Shown here piece after piece: positions 18,378-29,409 of a stretch of DNA of 64,000 nucleotides. The stretch comes from Granulibacter bethesdensis CGDNIH1 (GTDB lineage Bacteria; Pseudomonadota; Alphaproteobacteria; Acetobacterales; Acetobacteraceae), in NCBI RefSeq assembly GCF_000014285.2, contig NC_008343.2, positions 2,404,501 to 2,468,500 of the forward strand, read 5' to 3'. Position numbers and translations under genes: made by a program. The notes beneath the pieces were generated by a model, which did no database searches, had not been told where the DNA came from, and saw only the letters and a list, made by a program, of their open reading frames with translations. Each line of letters opens with the position of its first letter. Position 1 is the stretch's first letter.

Positions 18378-20450
18378 TTATTCTGCCAGCAGGGAAGGCC
18401 TCATCAGCCCGGACAAAGCCGGCAGAATCGTTTGCAGATCACGCTCGGCCCTGCACACCAGATAGAGACCCTCCAGCCTTCCCTGCCCGCCGGAGAGCGG
18501 CAACCCGTCCTTATCCAGTGGCACAGCCTGAAGCCCCAGATCAGCATAAAGCTGAAGATAGGTCTCCCCGACACCCCATAAAGCAGTCTCCCGCCCTTCC
18601 TGACTCGCCAGATCACGGAGATGCCACACGGCAGAGACACGGTCTGCCTCTGGCCCTGTGGGGTCACCCAGACCGAGAAGAAGCGATCCGACGCGACAGA
18701 ACGGAATCCCCGCATGCGCTGCCTCCCCCAGAACGACACCATCAGCCTTGGGAATGCTGAGCCCGTTCATACGGGCGCAACGCATCCGCCATTCGGGCGT
18801 CCATGGTTGAAAGGTCACATGCGCCGGACGAATCAGTCCCCATATGGCCGCAAGCCCTGCGAGTACCGCCCCGGCCACACTGGCACGGATCGCATTGGGC
18901 ACATCCGCCGACAGGACAACGCTCCACCAGGATGCCCCTGCCAGTCCGCTCACATGCCGCTCGAACCCTGCCAGCATCAGCAGGCAAATCACCAGGGCAA
19001 AAAGCGGTACCACCGTTTCGGCCTGCATCCGGTCACGGAGAGAACGGGCCTGGCGGTAAAACGCCTCCCTGAAGGGAGCCAGCAGCAGCCCGGTCAGAAT
19101 CAGGACAGCTGAAACCCACAGCCCTTCCCCCCGCACCAGCGAGACCGCAGCCCCGCTGAGCAGCAGCAGAATGGTCATTCCCCACGCCAGACGCACACGC
19201 TGCGCCAGACCAACCGCCATGACCAGCAGACCGGTTCCGAGCAGGGAAGGGAAAAACATCTCTGCCTCCCTCGCTGCATCGAACGCATCAATACCGAGCC
19301 AGGACAGATCAGGATTGGGATCGACGAAATTGAGGCCAAGCAACAGGGAACCACTCAGAGCCACAGCCCCGGTTGCAGCCCCGACAGCCAGATCAGGCGC
19401 GCTCCAGCGTGATGGAGCCGGCAATGCGTCCTGTTCCTGATCCGCTGGCGGAATGGATTTACGGCCGCGCAGCAGAATCTCGTTCCCTGCAAACAAAGCG
19501 CCGGATACGAAAAGCGGGATGATGTAATAATACAGACGGAAAACCAGAATCGCACTGACGATCTGCGGCGGGGGCAGCCAGCCTGACAACCCGATCAGAA
19601 TGGCGCTGTCGAATACGCCCAGTCCTCCTGGAAGATTGGCCGCCAGCCCGGCTGTGTAGGATGACAGATAGACACCGAGAAAACGCAGATAGGTCAGCCC
19701 CTCCGCTTCCGGCAGCAACGCATAGAAAATAGCCGCTGTCACTGCCACATCCGCCGTTGCAAGCAGAACCTGTAACACCGCCATCCGTGCGCCCGGCAGT
19801 GATATCTCATGGCCGAACATCCGGAAGGTACCGAACATGCGCGCCAGAGTCACATAGCCTGCGACTACAGCCCACATGACCACACCAAGCAGATGCATCC
19901 CCCATCCCGGCAGCCACTGGCCGAAGAACGGAACGGATTCCGGCTCCCACAGCAGGATCGCCCCGCCCAGCACCATGCCGCCCAACCCGAAGGTCAGGCT
20001 GCAAAAGGCGATGACCTTTCCAATCTGGACCGGTGTCAGGCCCCAGTGCGCATACAGCCTATATCGCACAGCAGCGCCGGAAACCGCCGCAAACCCCAGA
20101 TTATGCGCCAGTGAATAGGCACAGAAAGACGCCAGAGAGACCTTCCAGTAGCTGACCCGCCGTCCGGCATAAATCGTGCCGAGCCTGTCGTACAAAGTCA
20201 GCACGGCATAGGAAACCACCGTATATCCGGCGGAGATCCACAGCACGCGATTGGGGATTTCCTCCAATGCGCGTTTGATGTCATCCACCTTCAGATGGCG
20301 GAATTCCCTCTGCACCACATAGATCGCACCGATCAGCAGCAGAATCCCCAGAAAAGCGGGGGCCCGCCGCAGGATCCGCTTGCCGCGAACCAGCAGCCTC
20401 AGCTGGCGGATCCGCTTTGCGTCAAGCCGTGGGAGTGTTTTGGCGCGCAA
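18378..20450 (-). CDS. MprF-like lysylphosphatidylglycerol flippase with truncated synthase domain
   Basis: A 690-residue membrane protein. Residues about 20-540 contain roughly a dozen membrane spans of the LPG_synthase_TM flippase type, including the [11 protein letters not shown] motif. Residues about 545-690 match only the first part of the DUF2156 lysyl-transferase domain ([38 protein letters not shown]). Full MprF proteins are about 840-880 residues, and the second acyltransferase-like half that uses Lys-tRNA is missing here. The first 29 bp overlap the end of lysK. It may flip an aminoacyl-lipid made elsewhere, or have a different job. Confidence 0.8.
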   Translation of the reverse strand: MRAKTLPRLDAKRIRQLRLLVRGKRILRRAPAFLGILLLIGAIYVVQREFRHLKVDDIKRALEEIPNRVLWISAGYTVVSYAVLTLYDRLGTIYAGRRVSYWKVSLASFCAYSLAHNLGFAAVSGAAVRYRLYAHWGLTPVQIGKVIAFCSLTFGLGGMVLGGAILLWEPESVPFFGQWLPGWGMHLLGVVMWAVVAGYVTLARMFGTFRMFGHEISLPGARMAVLQVLLATADVAVTAAIFYALLPEAEGLTYLRFLGVYLSSYTAGLAANLPGGLGVFDSAILIGLSGWLPPPQIVSAILVFRLYYYIIPLFVSGALFAGNEILLRGRKSIPPADQEQDALPAPSRWSAPDLAVGAATGAVALSGSLLLGLNFVDPNPDLSWLGIDAFDAAREAEMFFPSLLGTGLLVMAVGLAQRVRLAWGMTILLLLSGAAVSLVRGEGLWVSAVLILTGLLLAPFREAFYRQARSLRDRMQAETVVPLFALVICLLMLAGFERHVSGLAGASWWSVVLSADVPNAIRASVAGAVLAGLAAIWGLIRPAHVTFQPWTPEWRMRCARMNGLSIPKADGVVLGEAAHAGIPFCRVGSLLLGLGDPTGPEADRVSAVWHLRDLASQEGRETALWGVGETYLQLYADLGLQAVPLDKDGLPLSGGQGRLEGLYLVCRAERDLQTILPALSGLMRPSLLAE

Positions 20451-22038
20451 GGGCGGCCTCGATCAGAGAAGCGGTTTCAGCAACGCCGTAGACGGCAACA
20501 AAGTTACCGAAGCGCGGCCCCTCCACCTGGCCCAACAGCACCTGATAAAGACAGCCGAACCAGGCGCGTAATTCTGCGAATTCATGTCTCTTGCCGACCT
20601 CGAACACTGCATTCTGCAGGACGGTTTCGGACGCATCCGGTTCCATAGCCCGCAACACATCGCGCAGATCAACCAGGGCAGCCCGCTCGGTCTCTGTCGG
20701 GTCGCGATAGTTTTTCTGCGGCAGCACGAAATCACGGTAATACATCACCGCATGATCGGCCAGCCGCGCCAGAAACGGCTGGTTCTCCGGCGTGGCACCG
20801 GGGCAGTAGCGGCGGATGAAGCCCCACAGAATATCGGCATTCTCCGCATTCACCACACTGGCCAGATTGAGCAACATCGCGAAACTGAGCGGACTGCGCT
20901 GGTCCGGCACCTGCCGTCCGGCAATATGCCAGGAGGGATTGGTCTTCAGCGCGGCCTCATCCTGAGTCGCGGCTTTATCGGCATGGGCGAGATATTCATC
21001 GGCAGCACGCGGGATCACGTCGAAATACAGGCGCTTGGCCCGCTGCGGCGCGTTATACATGTATTGTGCCAGACTTTCCGGCGGGGCATAGCGCAGCCAT
21101 TCCTCGACGGACAGGCCATTGCCCTTCGACTTGCTGATCTTCTGACCATGCTCGTCCAGAAACAGCTCGTAGGTCAGCGTCACCGGCGGCTGGCCACCGA
21201 GAATGGAGCAGATGCGGGAGGATAGCCGCACACTGTCGATCAAATCCTTGCCCGACATTTCATAATCGACACCCAGCGCATACCAGCGCATCGCCCAGTC
21301 GGCCTTCCACTGCAACTTGGCGGCACCACCGGTGACCGGCGTCTCGAAACGTTTGCCATTCTCGTCCCGCCAGACGATCGTTCCAGCCTCCACATCACGA
21401 TGCTCGATCGGCACCTGCATCACGATACCGGTTTCCGGATGAAGCGGCAGGAAGGGGGAGTAGGTCGCCCGACGCTCCGGCCCCAGCGTCGGCAGGATGA
21501 CAGCGGTCACCTCATCATACACTTCCAGCAACCGGCGAAGGGCCACATCAAACCGGCCCGACCGATAATACTCGGTGGAGGACGCGAATTCATAGGAAAA
21601 GCCGAACCCATCCAGAAAGCTGCGCAGCCGGGCATTGTTATGAGCACCGAAACTGTCATGGGTGCCAAACGGATCCGGCACGCTGGTCAACGGACGGCCG
21701 ATGAACTCGGCCAGCATCTCCTTGTTCGGGACGTTATCCGGCACCTTGCGCAGCCCGTCCATATCATCGCTGAAAGCCAGCAGGCGGGATGGCAGGCCGG
21801 TCAGCTCCGTAAAGGCATTCCTCACCCAGGAGGTGCGCGCGACTTCCCCGAACGTGCCAATATGCGGCAGGCCGGATGGGCCATAGCCGGTCTCGAACAG
21901 CGCCTCCTTTTTTCCGGTTGCAGCCAGACGCGCGGAAACGCGCTGCGCTTCCTCAAAAGGCCATGCCTTGGGAACCTCCGGCACAGGGCCGGAAGAGGAG
22001 GGATCAGAAGGAGAAGAAGCGGATAAAGACGTCACCAT
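20422..22038 (-). CDS. lysK: lysyl-tRNA synthetase, class I
   Basis: A 538-residue class I LysRS, the archaeal-type enzyme that many alphaproteobacteria use in place of the class II LysS. The class I signatures are both present: a HIGH-type motif ([11 protein letters not shown], about 40-50) and a KMSKS-type motif ([11 protein letters not shown], about 285-295). An alpha-helical C-terminal anticodon-binding region follows. I chose ATG 22038; TTG 22074 would add twelve residues without homology. The 3' end overlaps the mprF-like gene by 29 bp, so the two are probably co-transcribed and coupled. Confidence 0.96.
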   Translation of the reverse strand: MVTSLSASSPSDPSSSGPVPEVPKAWPFEEAQRVSARLAATGKKEALFETGYGPSGLPHIGTFGEVARTSWVRNAFTELTGLPSRLLAFSDDMDGLRKVPDNVPNKEMLAEFIGRPLTSVPDPFGTHDSFGAHNNARLRSFLDGFGFSYEFASSTEYYRSGRFDVALRRLLEVYDEVTAVILPTLGPERRATYSPFLPLHPETGIVMQVPIEHRDVEAGTIVWRDENGKRFETPVTGGAAKLQWKADWAMRWYALGVDYEMSGKDLIDSVRLSSRICSILGGQPPVTLTYELFLDEHGQKISKSKGNGLSVEEWLRYAPPESLAQYMYNAPQRAKRLYFDVIPRAADEYLAHADKAATQDEAALKTNPSWHIAGRQVPDQRSPLSFAMLLNLASVVNAENADILWGFIRRYCPGATPENQPFLARLADHAVMYYRDFVLPQKNYRDPTETERAALVDLRDVLRAMEPDASETVLQNAVFEVGKRHEFAELRAWFGCLYQVLLGQVEGPRFGNFVAVYGVAETASLIEAALARQNTPTA

Positions 22039-22170
22039 GCGGCGCAAGCTAGAAACGGCAGGCCGTCCGGTCAATCGGAGCCGTGAACATGGCTCCGCTG
22101 ATCGGCAGGAAATGCTGCCTGATCACTCAGCGACACGATGCGCAGATACGCTCTGGCGGCCAGCCTGCTT

Positions 22171-22186
22171 AGCCCTATAAAGGGCT
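22171..22186. promoter_or_regulatory. hairpin over the ribosome binding site of the DinG-like gene
   Basis: AGCCCT (22171-22176) and AGGGCT (22181-22186) pair perfectly around an ATAA loop, one base before the ATG at 22188. The only Shine-Dalgarno-like bases (AGGG) are in the stem, so the hairpin would hide the start site. Confidence 0.4.
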
Positions 22187-22187
22187 G

Positions 22188-25094
22188 ATGCAGTCCCGGC
22201 CCCCCAGCATCATCCGGCAGGAATCTTCTTCACAGGCAGGGTATGCCGCCCTTGTCGCCGGATACGGACAGGCAGCACTCATTGATCCGGATGGCGTGCT
22301 GCATCAGACCAGCAGCGCCAGAGCCGCCGCCATGCTGCGCACACTGCCGCCTGTGCTGGTTATTCATGCGCCCGCCACACTGAACCGGCTTGCTCTGCAT
22401 GGCCATGCCGTGCCGTGCCTTGATTTGCTGGAACTGTTTGCTTTCGTGCTGCCCGGCAAGACCGCCTCTCCTACCCCGCGCGGGCTGGCGCTGGCGCTTG
22501 ATCTGCCACCGCCGGGACCTGGCCTGGAGGAACAGGTCACCAGCCTGTCCCGACTGGCGTCCAATCTGCTGAACCGGTTGCAAGCCGGACGCATGACACC
22601 CTTGAACCGCGATGCTGCGGCTCTCGCTGCACGGATGGGACAAAGCGGCTGGGCATGGGCGCCTTATGTCATGCAGGCGCTGGGACAGCCCGATGCCGCC
22701 GCACAGGCCAATGCGCTGAGAATCTGGAACCGGCTGCCGGAATGGGAAGACCTGCCACCCCCACCGCCCCCATCCTCCCACCCGGTCAGCGATGCCGAGG
22801 CAAGGAGCCGCCTGCGCAGCATTCTCGGCACTGATGCGGAGCAACGACCGGGACAGGCGGATTATGCGGGTGCCGCCAGCGCCGCCTTTGCGCCGAGACA
22901 AAGCCGGGGCGATCCTCATCTGGTGCTGGCCGAGGCAGGCACCGGCACCGGCAAAACGCTGGGCTATATCGCCCCTGCCAGTCTGTGGGCCGAGCGTAAC
23001 CACGGGTCCGTCTGGATCAGCACCTATACCCGCCATCTGCAACGGCAGATCGAAGGTGAGTTGGCCCGGCTATTTCCAGATCCCGTCATCAGGCGGCAGA
23101 AAACCGTGTTGCGCAAAGGACGGGAGAACTATCTCTGCCTGCTGAATTTCGAGGACGCCGTGGCCAGCGTGGCAGGGCTGGCGCATACCCGCACCATTCC
23201 GCTCGCGCTGCTGGCACGCTGGGCACTGGTGACGGAAGATGGTGATCTGCAAGGCGGCGATCTTCCCGGCTGGCTGCCGGAACTGTTTGGTGGCGGGTTG
23301 CTGCCGGCACTGGCGGACCGGCGCGGCGAATGTATTCACGCCGGATGCGGCCACTGGAAGAAATGCTTTGTGGAACACAGCATCCGGCGGGCACGCGGGG
23401 CCGATCTGGTGGTGGCCAATCACGCGCTGGTCATGGCGCAGGCAGTGTGGGGTGGGCTGGACGACACGACAGTTCCCACGCGCTATGTTTTTGACGAGGG
23501 CCACCATGTCTTCGATGCCGCCGATGGTGCGTTTTCGGCCATCCTGTCAGGGATGGAGACGGCAGAACTCCGTCGCTGGCTGCGCGGAGCGGAAGGCGGC
23601 CGTTCCCGCGCCCGCGGTCTGCGCCGCAGGCTGGAGGAACTGGTGGCCGATGATCCCGACCTTCAGGCCCCGCTGGAAGCAGCCCTGACCGCCGCCACCG
23701 CTCTGCCCCCGCAAGGCTGGCAGATGCGTCTGGCCGAAGCGGCCCAGGATGCACAGGAACACCCGGATTCTTCACCCGGCAATATCCTGCTGCCCGATCT
23801 CGGCGGGATTGAGGCCGGACGGCAAAATCCGGCGGAGGCTCTGCTGCATCTGCTGCGGCGTCAGGCTCTGGCACGGTCAAACGACAAAACCGAGCTGCCC
23901 CGCACCGCCATTGAAGCCGATCTGCATCCGGTTCTGCCCGAACTCCCTGACGCTGCTGCTGTGCTGGATCGGGCGCTGGACCGTATCCTCCAACCGCTGA
24001 AAACCCTCCGCCAGCGTCTGGCCGACCGGCTGGAAAGCGAGTCCGACACGCTCGATCAGCCAACCCGCAGCCGGATTGAGGCCACCTGCCGCTCTCTGGG
24101 ACGCCGGGCCATCGACCCGCTTTCAGCGTGGCGTACCATGTTGCTGGCAATCCAGTCACCGCCACCGGAAGCAGGGCTCCGGCCGGAGCATGTGCATTTC
24201 ATCCGCCTGCAACGCGGCGATACGGGAGACCGGGATGTCGGATTGCACCGGCATTGGCTGGACCCGACCATTCCTTTTACCGCCACGCTGGCTTCGCCCG
24301 CGCATGGATTGCTGATCACCTCAGCCACATTGCGCGACGGCGGCATGGAGGATCAGGCCGCCGCCTGGGAAGCGGCCGAAGCACAAGTCGGCGCGCCGCA
24401 TCTGCCCTCCCCCGCTATCCGTGCCGCTCTGGCCAGCCCGTTCGACTATGCGACACAGACGCGCGCCTTCATCATCACCGATGTAGGGTACGAACTTGCG
24501 GCACTCGCCGCTGCCTATCGCACCCTGTTTCTGGCGGCCGGCGGCGGAGGATTAGGGCTGTTTACCGCTATCACCCGGCTGCGCGCCGTTCATGCACGGA
24601 TTGCACCCACCCTGGAAGCGGAGGGAATACAAGTCCTTGCCCAGCATGTGGATGCCATGGACAACACCACGCTGGTGGATGTCTTTCGTACCGAAATCGA
24701 TTCCTGTCTGCTCGGCACCGATGCCATGCGTGACGGGGTCGATGTGCCGGGTCGCGCCCTGCGGCTTGTTGCGTTCGAACGCGTGCCTTGGCCGCGTCCG
24801 GACATTCTGCATCGGGAACGCCGTATTCATCTTTCCGGCGGCATGCCGTCAGCTTATGACGAGCGCATCACACGCATGAGATTGCGGCAGGCTTTCGGGC
24901 GGCTTGTGCGCAGCGCTTCCGACAGGGGAGTATTCATACTGCTGGACCGCCGGACGCCCAGCCGCCTTCTCTCCGCCTTTCCCCCCGGCGTCACAGTCAG
25001 ACGGGTCGGGCTGGCGGAAGCCGCCGCAGAAACAGCCGATTTTCTGAGAACCGAACACAAAAACGTGATGCGTGCCGAGCCATTCGGAATGTGA
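22188..25094 (+). CDS. ATP-dependent DNA helicase, DinG/YoaA-like
   Basis: A 968-residue superfamily 2 helicase of the XPD/DinG group. Residues 1-110 look like a decayed RNase H-type exonuclease domain (CLDLLELFAFVLPG). A proline-rich linker (about 185-200) leads to Walker A EAGTGTGKTLGY (about 249) and the DEAH-type box FDEGHHVFD. Four cysteines between them (in YLCLLNF, GECIHAGCGHW and KCFVEH) fit an iron-sulfur cluster. The C-terminal motor has LGTDAMRDGVDVPG and the QAFGRLVR motif VI. It probably unwinds damaged or R-loop DNA. I see no clear LexA operator upstream. Confidence 0.92.
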   Translation: MQSRPPSIIRQESSSQAGYAALVAGYGQAALIDPDGVLHQTSSARAAAMLRTLPPVLVIHAPATLNRLALHGHAVPCLDLLELFAFVLPGKTASPTPRGLALALDLPPPGPGLEEQVTSLSRLASNLLNRLQAGRMTPLNRDAAALAARMGQSGWAWAPYVMQALGQPDAAAQANALRIWNRLPEWEDLPPPPPPSSHPVSDAEARSRLRSILGTDAEQRPGQADYAGAASAAFAPRQSRGDPHLVLAEAGTGTGKTLGYIAPASLWAERNHGSVWISTYTRHLQRQIEGELARLFPDPVIRRQKTVLRKGRENYLCLLNFEDAVASVAGLAHTRTIPLALLARWALVTEDGDLQGGDLPGWLPELFGGGLLPALADRRGECIHAGCGHWKKCFVEHSIRRARGADLVVANHALVMAQAVWGGLDDTTVPTRYVFDEGHHVFDAADGAFSAILSGMETAELRRWLRGAEGGRSRARGLRRRLEELVADDPDLQAPLEAALTAATALPPQGWQMRLAEAAQDAQEHPDSSPGNILLPDLGGIEAGRQNPAEALLHLLRRQALARSNDKTELPRTAIEADLHPVLPELPDAAAVLDRALDRILQPLKTLRQRLADRLESESDTLDQPTRSRIEATCRSLGRRAIDPLSAWRTMLLAIQSPPPEAGLRPEHVHFIRLQRGDTGDRDVGLHRHWLDPTIPFTATLASPAHGLLITSATLRDGGMEDQAAAWEAAEAQVGAPHLPSPAIRAALASPFDYATQTRAFIITDVGYELAALAAAYRTLFLAAGGGGLGLFTAITRLRAVHARIAPTLEAEGIQVLAQHVDAMDNTTLVDVFRTEIDSCLLGTDAMRDGVDVPGRALRLVAFERVPWPRPDILHRERRIHLSGGMPSAYDERITRMRLRQAFGRLVRSASDRGVFILLDRRTPSRLLSAFPPGVTVRRVGLAEAAAETADFLRTEHKNVMRAEPFGM

Positions 25095-25140
25095 TGCGTT
25101 TCCGCTTGCACCTCTTGCCAGTATCAGCGAGTTTTTTCCT

Positions 25141-25560
25141 ATGTTGACCCGTGAAACACTGACCCCCCAGGAAGCCCTTGTGTGTACGATGGTGCTGGTG
25201 GCGGCTGCCGATGGCGGTATCACCGACCGCGAAATCGGCACGATGGCCGGCCTGGTCCAGTTTCTGCCGGTTTTTCAAGGTTTCACGGCTCAGGAACTGG
25301 CCAGCGCGAGCGACGCCACGGTCAATCTGCTGCGGGATGAAAACGGGCTGGCCCATGCCTCCCGTCTGATTCGCAACGCCTTGCCGAACCGGCTGCGCGA
25401 AACCGCCTATGCTCTTGCCTGCGAAGTCATCGCCGCCAGCAGCGAAGCCCAGCAACCTTCATTGCGTATGCTGGAGATGGTGGCTCACGAACTGCATCTG
25501 GACCCGCTTGTCATCACCGCCATCGAACGCTGCACCCGCGCGCGCCACCAGCGGGTCTGA
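25141..25560 (+). CDS. TerB-family protein
   Basis: A 139-residue all-helical protein with the TerB/DUF533-type core: LVCTMVLVAAADGGITDREI at about 15-35, where the acidic D-G-x-(I)-x-x-x-E motif is a likely metal site, and LACEVIAASSEAQQPSLRML in the second repeat. Members are linked to tellurite resistance and stress, but their biochemistry is poorly known. I start at ATG 25141; an upstream ATG at 25072 lies within the helicase gene end and lacks homology. It follows the helicase by 46 bp on the same strand. Confidence 0.8.
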   Translation: MLTRETLTPQEALVCTMVLVAAADGGITDREIGTMAGLVQFLPVFQGFTAQELASASDATVNLLRDENGLAHASRLIRNALPNRLRETAYALACEVIAASSEAQQPSLRMLEMVAHELHLDPLVITAIERCTRARHQRV

Positions 25561-25661
25561 TTCTTTACCCTGCCGGAGCCAGCCCGGTCAGAACCTGACG
25601 GAACATGTGCCGTCAGGGAGCGTTCGCCTTCCATGACACCAAAACCATGGGAGATGACGGA

Positions 25662-26192
25662 ATGAGCCACGATCACAGCAAGCAAAGCCCGGATTTTCAG
25701 CCCTCCGTAACCCTGATACAAGCCCATTTCGACAGCGATGAAGCCGTGCAGGCTGCCATTGATCGTGTGATGCAGGCCGGAATCGACCGTGGCGCCATTT
25801 CCCTGACCAATCGGGCCAATGCCCAGGCCGGTCCCGATGGCAGTGTCGATGCACCCACCACGGAAACAGATCATCGCCAGTTACGCACGCTCGGAGCAGG
25901 AGTGGCAGCGGCGGCAGGCGCTATGGCTGCTGCCGGGGCTGTGGTAGCGACAGGCGGGGCAGCCTTGCCGGTGGTAGGGGCGGCGCTGGCAGGTGGTGCC
26001 ATTGCAGGAGGTGCTGCGGAAGGCATCGGGCAGGCGGCCAGCCATGCCGGACACGAAAAACGTGAAACAGCCGCAGAGGCCAATGCGCTGATCCTCTCAG
26101 TCTCCGTGCAGGATACGAACCAGCAATATCGTGCCGAACGGGCCTTGTCAGAGGCAGGGGGAACCTCGATCAACCGGGTCGAGAAGGGCTGA
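25662..26192 (+). CDS. YflT/general stress protein 17M-like protein with glycine-zipper segment
   Basis: A 176-residue protein. Residues about 10-45 (VTLIQAHFDSDEAVQAAIDRV) resemble the ferredoxin-like half of general stress protein 17M domains. A central Ala/Gly stretch (about 80-130) reads as a glycine zipper that could enter a membrane. The end (LILSVSVQDTNQQYRAERAL) supplies the second beta-alpha unit. I chose ATG 25662, which has GGAG 8 bases upstream. The specific function is unknown; stress or envelope roles are inferred from family and from the cspA and groESL neighbours. Confidence 0.7.
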   Translation: MSHDHSKQSPDFQPSVTLIQAHFDSDEAVQAAIDRVMQAGIDRGAISLTNRANAQAGPDGSVDAPTTETDHRQLRTLGAGVAAAAGAMAAAGAVVATGGAALPVVGAALAGGAIAGGAAEGIGQAASHAGHEKRETAAEANALILSVSVQDTNQQYRAERALSEAGGTSINRVEKG

Positions 26193-26218
26193 CCCGTCCT
26201 TATCCATGTCTGAACATA

Positions 26219-26256
26219 AAAAAACCGGTCGCTCCATCAGGAACGACCGGTTTTTA
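26219..26256. terminator. bidirectional rho-independent terminator
   Basis: AACCGGTCG and CGACCGGTT form a strong stem between 26223 and 26252, flanked by a run of A on the left and T on the right. It can end both the stress-protein gene on the + strand and cspA on the - strand. Confidence 0.9.
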
Positions 26257-26314
26257 TGATCTTATGATCAGACCAACCCGATGCGGTAAAGCATCAGGCT
26301 GGATGAGCAATCAA

Positions 26315-26518
26315 TCAGGCCACGCGAAGGTTGGTGGCAGCGGCCTTGCCGCGTTCCATCGCAACTTCGTATGTCACCTTCTGACCTTCGTCCAGGCCAC
26401 GCAGACCAGCCGCCTGAACAGCGGTGATATGCACGAATACATCCTTACCGCCATCCTGCGGCATGATGAATCCGAAGCCCTTTGTGGCGTTGAACCACTT
26501 AACTGTACCCGTAGCCAT
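26315..26518 (-). CDS. cspA: cold-shock protein CspA family
   Basis: A 67-residue single-domain cold-shock protein, the usual size. RNP1 (KGFGFI, about 13-18) and RNP2 (VFVHI, about 27-31) are both intact. These proteins bind single-stranded RNA and DNA and melt mRNA structure. GGAG stands about 11 bases before the ATG at 26518. The long upstream region can fold (see 26542-26598), as is common for csp mRNAs. Several csp paralogues usually exist per genome, so the exact gene symbol is by family. Confidence 0.95.
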   Translation of the reverse strand: MATGTVKWFNATKGFGFIMPQDGGKDVFVHITAVQAAGLRGLDEGQKVTYEVAMERGKAAATNLRVA

Positions 26519-26541
26519 AGCGCGTCACTTCTCCGTCGTTA

Positions 26542-26598
26542 ACACCACACACATTGTGCGGTGATCGACAACCGAGCCTTTTGTATTACTTGAAGGCT
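26542..26598 (-). promoter_or_regulatory. structured leader of cspA
   Basis: The 332-bp gene-free stretch 26519-26850 holds two hairpins near cspA: CACCACACA (26542-26550) with TGTGCGGTG (26554-26562, one mismatch), and GAGCCTT (26573-26579) with AAGGCTC (26592-26598, 12-base loop). They would lie in the cspA 5' UTR. The remainder up to the groEL terminator shows no gene. Confidence 0.4.
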
Positions 26599-26801
26599 CC
26601 CCCCGGTGGGGCACCGGTGCATATGTTCCGAAAAACACTCTCACCGGGAACGGACGCGCAGCAAGGCAAGCAAAAGTACGATTGACAGTTTGCAGTGGGA
26701 CAGAAAGCTCCGCAGATGTCAATTGCGGATCAATGACAAGCCGCCTTGATGATCGACCAAAAACAGGCTTCTGCTTTGGCGATTCAACACGGCTTAAAGA
26801 A

Positions 26802-26826
26802 AAAGGGCGGCCACCAGGGCCGCCCT
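26802..26826 (-). terminator. rho-independent terminator of groESL
   Basis: Read on the minus strand, AAGGGCGGCC pairs with GGCCGCCCTT around a short loop and is followed by a T run. It lies 25 bp after the groEL stop. Confidence 0.88.
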
Positions 26827-26850
26827 TCAACCGTCCGATGAACGGATGGA

Positions 26851-28500
<1,650 letters not shown>

Positions 28501-28569
28501 TTACAGTCTGTGGGGAGGAAAACAGGACTTCATTCAGAACAAAGGCGCAGGCTTTTGCCGTGCGCAGCC

Positions 28570-28860
28570 TTATCCGATGATGCCCATAATGTCGCTTTCC
28601 TTCATGATCAGCAGCTCTTCGCCGTCGATCTTCACTTCCGTGCCGGACCACTTGCCGAACAGCACGCGATCGCCAGCCTTGACATCGAGCGGCTGAATCT
28701 GGCCCTGCTCGTTACGTGCGCCGGCGCCGACGGCGACGATTTCGCCTTCCATCGGCTTTTCCTTGGCGGTGTCAGGAATGATGATGCCGCCAGAGGTTTT
28801 TTCCTCAGCGTTCAGGCGACGGACCACGACGCGGTCGTGCAGGGGACGGAAACTTGCCAT
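28570..28860 (-). CDS. groES: co-chaperonin GroES
   Basis: A 96-residue GroES starting [15 protein letters not shown]. It contains the mobile loop [11 protein letters not shown], which docks on GroEL, and [17 protein letters not shown] near the end. I start at ATG 28860 (GGAG about 10 bases before); a start at 28875 would add five residues. It is the first gene of the groESL operon. Confidence 0.99.
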   Translation of the reverse strand: MASFRPLHDRVVVRRLNAEEKTSGGIIIPDTAKEKPMEGEIVAVGAGARNEQGQIQPLDVKAGDRVLFGKWSGTEVKIDGEELLIMKESDIMGIIG

Positions 28861-28918
28861 CGGAAAACGCTCCATAAAACTCGTGCGCCTCTGTCCGGCG
28901 CTTGATGGGCTCGTTTGT

Positions 28919-28945
28919 TAGCACTCCCATGCGGGGAGTGCCAGC
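28919..28945 (-). promoter_or_regulatory. CIRCE operator (HrcA site) of groESL
   Basis: TTAGCACTC (28919-28927), nine spacer bases, then GAGTGCCAG (28937-28945). The consensus is TTAGCACTC-N9-GAGTGCTAA; the left arm is perfect and the right arm matches 7 of 9. It overlaps the expected transcription start of groESL, so HrcA binding should repress it. Confidence 0.93.
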
Positions 28946-28946
28946 C

Positions 28947-28975
28947 ATGTATGGCAGCTCATTTCATTTTTCAAG
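28947..28975 (-). promoter_or_regulatory. RpoH (sigma-32) type promoter of groESL
   Basis: On the minus strand the -35 box CTTGAA (28970-28975) and the -10 box CCATACAT (28947-28954) are 15 bases apart, matching the alphaproteobacterial heat-shock consensus. The CIRCE site begins two bases further downstream, giving dual control. Confidence 0.8.
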
Positions 28976-29024
28976 CAATTCGGTGTTCGGATCCTGTGAA
29001 TTTTTGGCAGCCACAGCGCATCGC

Positions 29025-29033
29025 GAGTGCTAA
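29025..29033. promoter_or_regulatory. isolated CIRCE half-site
   Basis: GAGTGCTAA is a perfect right arm of CIRCE with no matching left arm at the proper spacing. It is about 80 bp upstream of the main operator. Confidence 0.35.
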
Positions 29034-29093
29034 TTTATTGATAAGAAACATTTTTCTTGAAATCAGCCAAACCGCGATGTCACGCTTCTGAAA

Positions 29094-29129
29094 CGGGCTG
29101 CGGTCAGACGGGCGCAGGCCCGGTTTTTT
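29094..29129 (+). terminator. rho-independent terminator in the usg leader
   Basis: CGGGCTGCG (29094-29102) pairs with CGCAGGCCCG (29113-29122) with one bulged base, followed by a run of six T (29124-29129). It faces the + direction and ends 19 bases before the usg ATG, although no + strand gene precedes it. It may be an attenuator or the end of a small RNA. Confidence 0.6.
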
Positions 29130-29148
29130 ACCGTCAGGAGGCACCCTT

Positions 29149-29409
29149 ATGAATCTTGGCCGTCAGTTGCAGGACTATCGTCTGACCACCGCTGAAATTC
29201 TCTATCACCTGCCCGATCATCCCGCCCTGTTGCAGAGCTATATCTGGCAGGAGCTGGACATGGCCCCCCGCTTTCCCGAACTTCATAAATTCCTGGATTT
29301 CTGGAGTCGTGAGCTTGAGGGCAAACTCCATTCGGTGCGCGTGACAGCTGCCGGTCTGATTACACCCGGCGAGATTCGTCATCCGGCGCTGGTGGCCACT
29401 CTGCACTGA
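29149..29409 (+). CDS. usg: Usg family protein
   Basis: An 86-residue protein that matches the alphaproteobacterial Usg family over its length, with the conserved core LTTAEILYHLPDHPALLQSY and the WQELDMAPRFPEL stretch. No biochemical function is established for the family. A good Shine-Dalgarno (CAGGAGG) lies before the ATG. Its last 50 bp overlap the 3' end of the convergent VTT-domain gene. A terminator hairpin stands between its likely promoter and its start codon. Confidence 0.85.
   Translation: MNLGRQLQDYRLTTAEILYHLPDHPALLQSYIWQELDMAPRFPELHKFLDFWSRELEGKLHSVRVTAAGLITPGEIRHPALVATLH

Noticed and set aside
22039..22187. Possible LexA operator before the DinG-like helicase
   Set aside because: No GTTC-N7-GTTC or similar alphaproteobacterial SOS box is visible in the gap.
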